Origin: Sanderia malayensis
Lineage: Eukaryota > Cnidaria > Scyphozoa > Semaeostomeae > Pelagiidae
Assembly (NCBI GenBank): GCA_013076295.1
Contig: RQOL01000468.1
Location: forward strand, 124,001 to 188,000
Direction: 5' to 3'
DNA length: 64,000 nt
Shown: positions 61,084 through 64,000 of the stretch, piece after piece
How the letters are laid out: each line of letters opens with the position of its first letter
Numbering within the stretch: position 1 is the first letter of the stretch
Made by a program: the position numbers and the translations under genes
Notes under the pieces: model-generated
What the model was told of the DNA's origin: nothing
Databases searched by the model: none
Seen by the model: only the letters and a program-made list of their open reading frames with translations

Positions 61084-62981
61084 TCATGATGATGCCTGGC
61101 GCATTATGTCTGATTTAAAAAGTTGAAGCATTTTTGAAGTGACTTTGAAGTCTGTGCAGCACTTCCCCCTGTTTTTAAGGCTGGTTCTTATTCTTATCAA
61201 TGCATCCAACATTTCCAAATTCATGCGATTTCTGAGCTTTGTCTTCACGCATGTTAGTTGTGAAAACATTCTTTCACAGATTCCATTGCTAAGTGGCGTA
61301 GCCAGTGCTGTAAGAGCATAAACGGAAAGTTCTTTAAATGTCCTTTCCCCTGAAGCTGTCTCGTATTTGTACACTCCAATCCTAAATTCTAATGCAGCAG
61401 ATGGAGCAACACTGCCGAACACATTTTGCGATGCCAAACCCATGTGTAGAATTTGACGATATTGTTCGTCAAATGCTGCCATATCTCCAGCGATATGAAG
61501 CATCAGCAAAGAGATCAATAAAGGACAATCTGTTCGAGACAGGATTGTCCTTGGACTGAGATGATGCAATCCTTTAAAAATAGTGTTGTTGTCTGGCAAC
61601 CTCTTCTCCACTTGGTCTAAGAGCTTGACAAGGAAGCTTTTGCACTGTACCCTTGATTAGCCAAGTATTTCTTCATTTCCATCAAATACTTCACTCCAAA
61701 ATCAATACGAGATATAGGCAGGAGTGTATCTCCACCAAAGCTCCACCAAATTCTGTCACGTAAGGACGAAAAAGCAGTTGCACACATTCTTCAGGGTCTG
61801 CGATTGTTGACTGAAAGAATGCATTTACTTTCTCGAATTCTGTGACTACAGGTGACAGAAAATGAAAGTATAAGTAATTGATTGGGTCTTTAAGCATGCT
61901 TAAAATCATCCTTGCCTTGCATCGCATATCTGACTTGAGGTTTGGCTCCTCCACCATAAAATAGGCCTTTATTTCTTCCCAATTGACCAAAGTATTCTAG
62001 ATTATTTTTCCTCGCACTAACCAACGAGTTGTTGGCATCTTCTGGAAAGGCAAAGGCTTAACAGCGCCCTCCTTGTTTGGGTCCATCACACCCAACAACT
62101 CTTTAAATGACTCTCTCCTTACGATACTCTTTGAAAACCACTTTGGTGCTTCTTTAAGAAGAAAGCCAAGGTTTTTAGGCATGTTCTCGAAGGCGTGTTG
62201 TGTGCTTAATGCTAGTGAATGGCAAATGCATTTCATTTTTGTGCAGTTTGGTGACGCTGAGTGTATTCTTGACCACACAAAAGTTCTTTCCCCCATCATA
62301 GTCGATGCTCCATCACTCGCAAATCCAAAGCAATGTGCCAAATCCACCCCAACTTCATCAAGAGCAGCTTTCATGGCCTAAAACAAGCTCTCGCCGGTAG
62401 CATAGACTACTTCTACCATTCAAACATAGGCTGTTTTGACAGTCATCAACATCTGTCAATCTGTCACTATACCATCTGTCAACATCTGTTGTCCCATCAA
62501 TCAGCACTGCAAACCCTTTTCCTTGACATCTTTTTGAAGTTCATCTTTAATGGCTGATGATATTGCTTTCGTCAGTAACTGGCTGCATTTCGTTCGATGG
62601 AGATGAATTTCACCGATTGTGCTACCTTTGCGTTGCTCCACCATTATCTCACCAAGATGATCAACAGCCAACAGCAGCAGCTTTTATCTCAGCATTCCTT
62701 ATTGCATCTGTTGTTCCAGGTTTCTGTCTTTTCTCAAAGACCAATGGTCGCATTTGTTGGTTCTCTCGTACCTTGCTGCTGTGTTCTTCGCTTGACTCAT
62801 GTTTTGAAATTGACCATAATTTTGGCTGAAGTGTCTTCCTGCACAACCCTGCACAACTTCCAATATGCATTGCCTTTACCATCCGAAGACTGTGATAGCC
62901 AGACATACTGCTTTTCCCAACTCTTCCTATATTTTCTGGTAGAATCGTAACTGCCCTTCCATTTAGAAGCCACAGGAACAA
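61084..62981 (-). pseudogene. hAT transposase relic
   Basis: Minus-strand pieces in order: 62981-62661 (a BED/C2HC-like finger region in mixed frames), 62374-61997 (FGFASDGASTMMGERT, CICHSLALS, MPTTRWLVRG), 61990-61691 (same frame after one TAG at 61997-61999; NWEEIKAYF) and 61611-61084 (the hAT dimerisation region ALTALATPLSNGICERMFSQ, KLRNRMNLEML). Frame is also lost near 61740, where CTCCACCAAAG is tandemly duplicated, near 61640, and around 62400-62650. The middle resembles the DUF4371-type hAT proteins of invertebrates. No function is expected. Confidence 0.82.
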
Positions 62982-64000
62982 TTTTCTGTAATTGTGAATA
63001 TTTTAGTGTGTGGCGAGCGAGGGTGGTGAAATCAAATGATCTAGTTTAGTTTAGTTAAAAAACACTGCTCCAATATGATTTGAAAAAACGATTATGGTTA
63101 CCTAAAAGAGTGGATCGGCCAATAAAAATGAAGAACAACAGGAAAGGTGTGTTAGTCTATTATGTTTTACGAATAAAACATATCAAAAAGCTCAACACTC
63201 TCTAACAATATGTTGTCTCAGAGGACATGAATTTCTGTGCAGTACGAGTGTTTGGACTTATCACAATGTGCCCTGGGTTAATGTGATCTTACTATTTGGC
63301 AACATGACAAGTCTCTCGAGCCTCTCGAAAGTGAGGACCCTCCATTGAGAGTCACAAGGGAATGTTTGGGTGGTGTATTGACGGAAATTATACATGGAGT
63401 GACCCGCCATGAGATAATTACGTCATGGACAGGTGTCACAAATGGCATGCAGGCGATATCGCCTGCATGTGAATTTTTGATCACATTAATTTATGATCAC
63501 ATTAATTTACATGTAAATTATTAAATAATCTTCAACAACCAAGGTTCCTTGCAAACACTGCATTTATATATTTTTTCCTCATTGACTTGTGGAAATATTT
63601 TATGTTAGAAATGTTCATTTTTCTGACCAGACAACTGCTCTAAATCACTTGAATCACTAACGAAATTATCATTGTCATTATTATCAGAGGGAATATTTTT
63701 TTCAATGACTCATCAACATTCATATTAAACCCATATTCAATATCACTCTCTATATCATTATAGTATTCTCTTTTTTGCCTTTTTCTTGCTATGAACCCTA
63801 CATTTTCATTCTCACCATATTTGGCTCGAGGACATCAGGACGGGAGTATTTGCAATTGCTCTGGAAAAGACAATGGCCGGTCACGTGAATAATGCCTGCC
63901 ATAATGCTCTGGACTTGTTGGTAAAACAGGCGTGAGTGTGTCTGAACTTTGATTCCAGATCCAGCGAACGAAAGTTACACAGCACAGCAGGGGTATGTAG
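62982..64000. other. No intact gene; acidic coding relic possible
   Basis: At about 63600-63830 on the minus strand, two frames together read like an acidic transposase N-terminus (ARKRQKREYYNDIESDIEYG, then FVSDSSDLEQLSGQ after one shift), perhaps piggyBac-like, but nothing confirms it. A 24-bp palindrome lies at 63446-63469, and a 16-bp tandem duplication (TGATCACATTAATTTA) at about 63478-63509. Confidence 0.35.

Noticed and set aside
62557..62950. Plus-strand frames of 90-117 codons
   Set aside because: Antisense shadows of the hAT relic on the minus strand.

Overview
This is a eukaryotic, AT-rich, intron-bearing window, almost certainly from an animal. The evidence is a block of degenerate TTAGGG-type telomeric repeat, GT-AG introns that keep reading phase, and transposon families typical of aquatic invertebrates: KDZ (Kyakuja/Dileera/Zisupton), Helitron with an RPA-like gene, THAP-linked Kolobok-like, PIF/Harbinger, hAT and CR1-type LINE. 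No ribosome binding sites, operons or prokaryotic genes are visible. A cnidarian, sponge or other marine invertebrate would fit, but the sequence does not settle the phylum. Nearly every long reading frame belongs to a mobile element, living or dead; only two or three small multi-exon genes might be host genes. Layout, left third (1-24 kb): interstitial telomere repeat (401-500); an 85-bp tandem repeat (1311-1650); on the minus strand a cysteine-protease-like exon (2085-2991) behind a decayed KDZ transposase gene (about 3.4-8.06 kb); MITE-like elements (10018-10323, 10420-11695); an unrecognised minus-strand multi-exon gene (11772-13932); a plus-strand exon with a similar small domain (16068-16375); a 1.37-kb foldback carrying a captured exon (17284-18656); a phase-consistent four-exon zinc-finger gene on plus (19021-20397) with a hAT-type MITE in one intron; and a 42-bp minisatellite with 168-bp higher-order periodicity (20713-21900). 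Middle (24-45 kb): a Helitron on plus (24.2-31.3 kb) with a ubiquitin-hydrolase-like ORF, a Rep/helicase frame carrying six disabling mutations, and an RPA70-like gene; a mariner-like MITE (31379-31936); a 141-bp satellite (33034-33622); a broken zinc-binding gene of a repetitive family (34986-36509, plus); and, converging on it, a second KDZ transposase (36544-44201, minus). That second copy is the best find in the window: fourteen exons join in phase into one uninterrupted frame of 860 codons including the stop, with all three candidate catalytic acids, although its introns carry a MITE, a perfect-geometry foldback and a SINE. Right third (45-64 kb): a nearly intact CR1/L2-like LINE (minus, ORF1 and ORF2 with very few disabling changes); a protein-kinase pseudogene (50278-51055); a THAP/Kolobok-like transposase pseudogene (54454-56523); a complete PIF/Harbinger element with long TIRs and a TTG target duplication (56882-60656) whose two genes are both broken; and a hAT pseudogene (61084-62981). 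Most genes here work, or worked, as DNA-mobilising machines rather than together as a pathway. Exon boundaries were placed by hand from splice consensus and phase, and family assignments rest on motif recognition without database searches.
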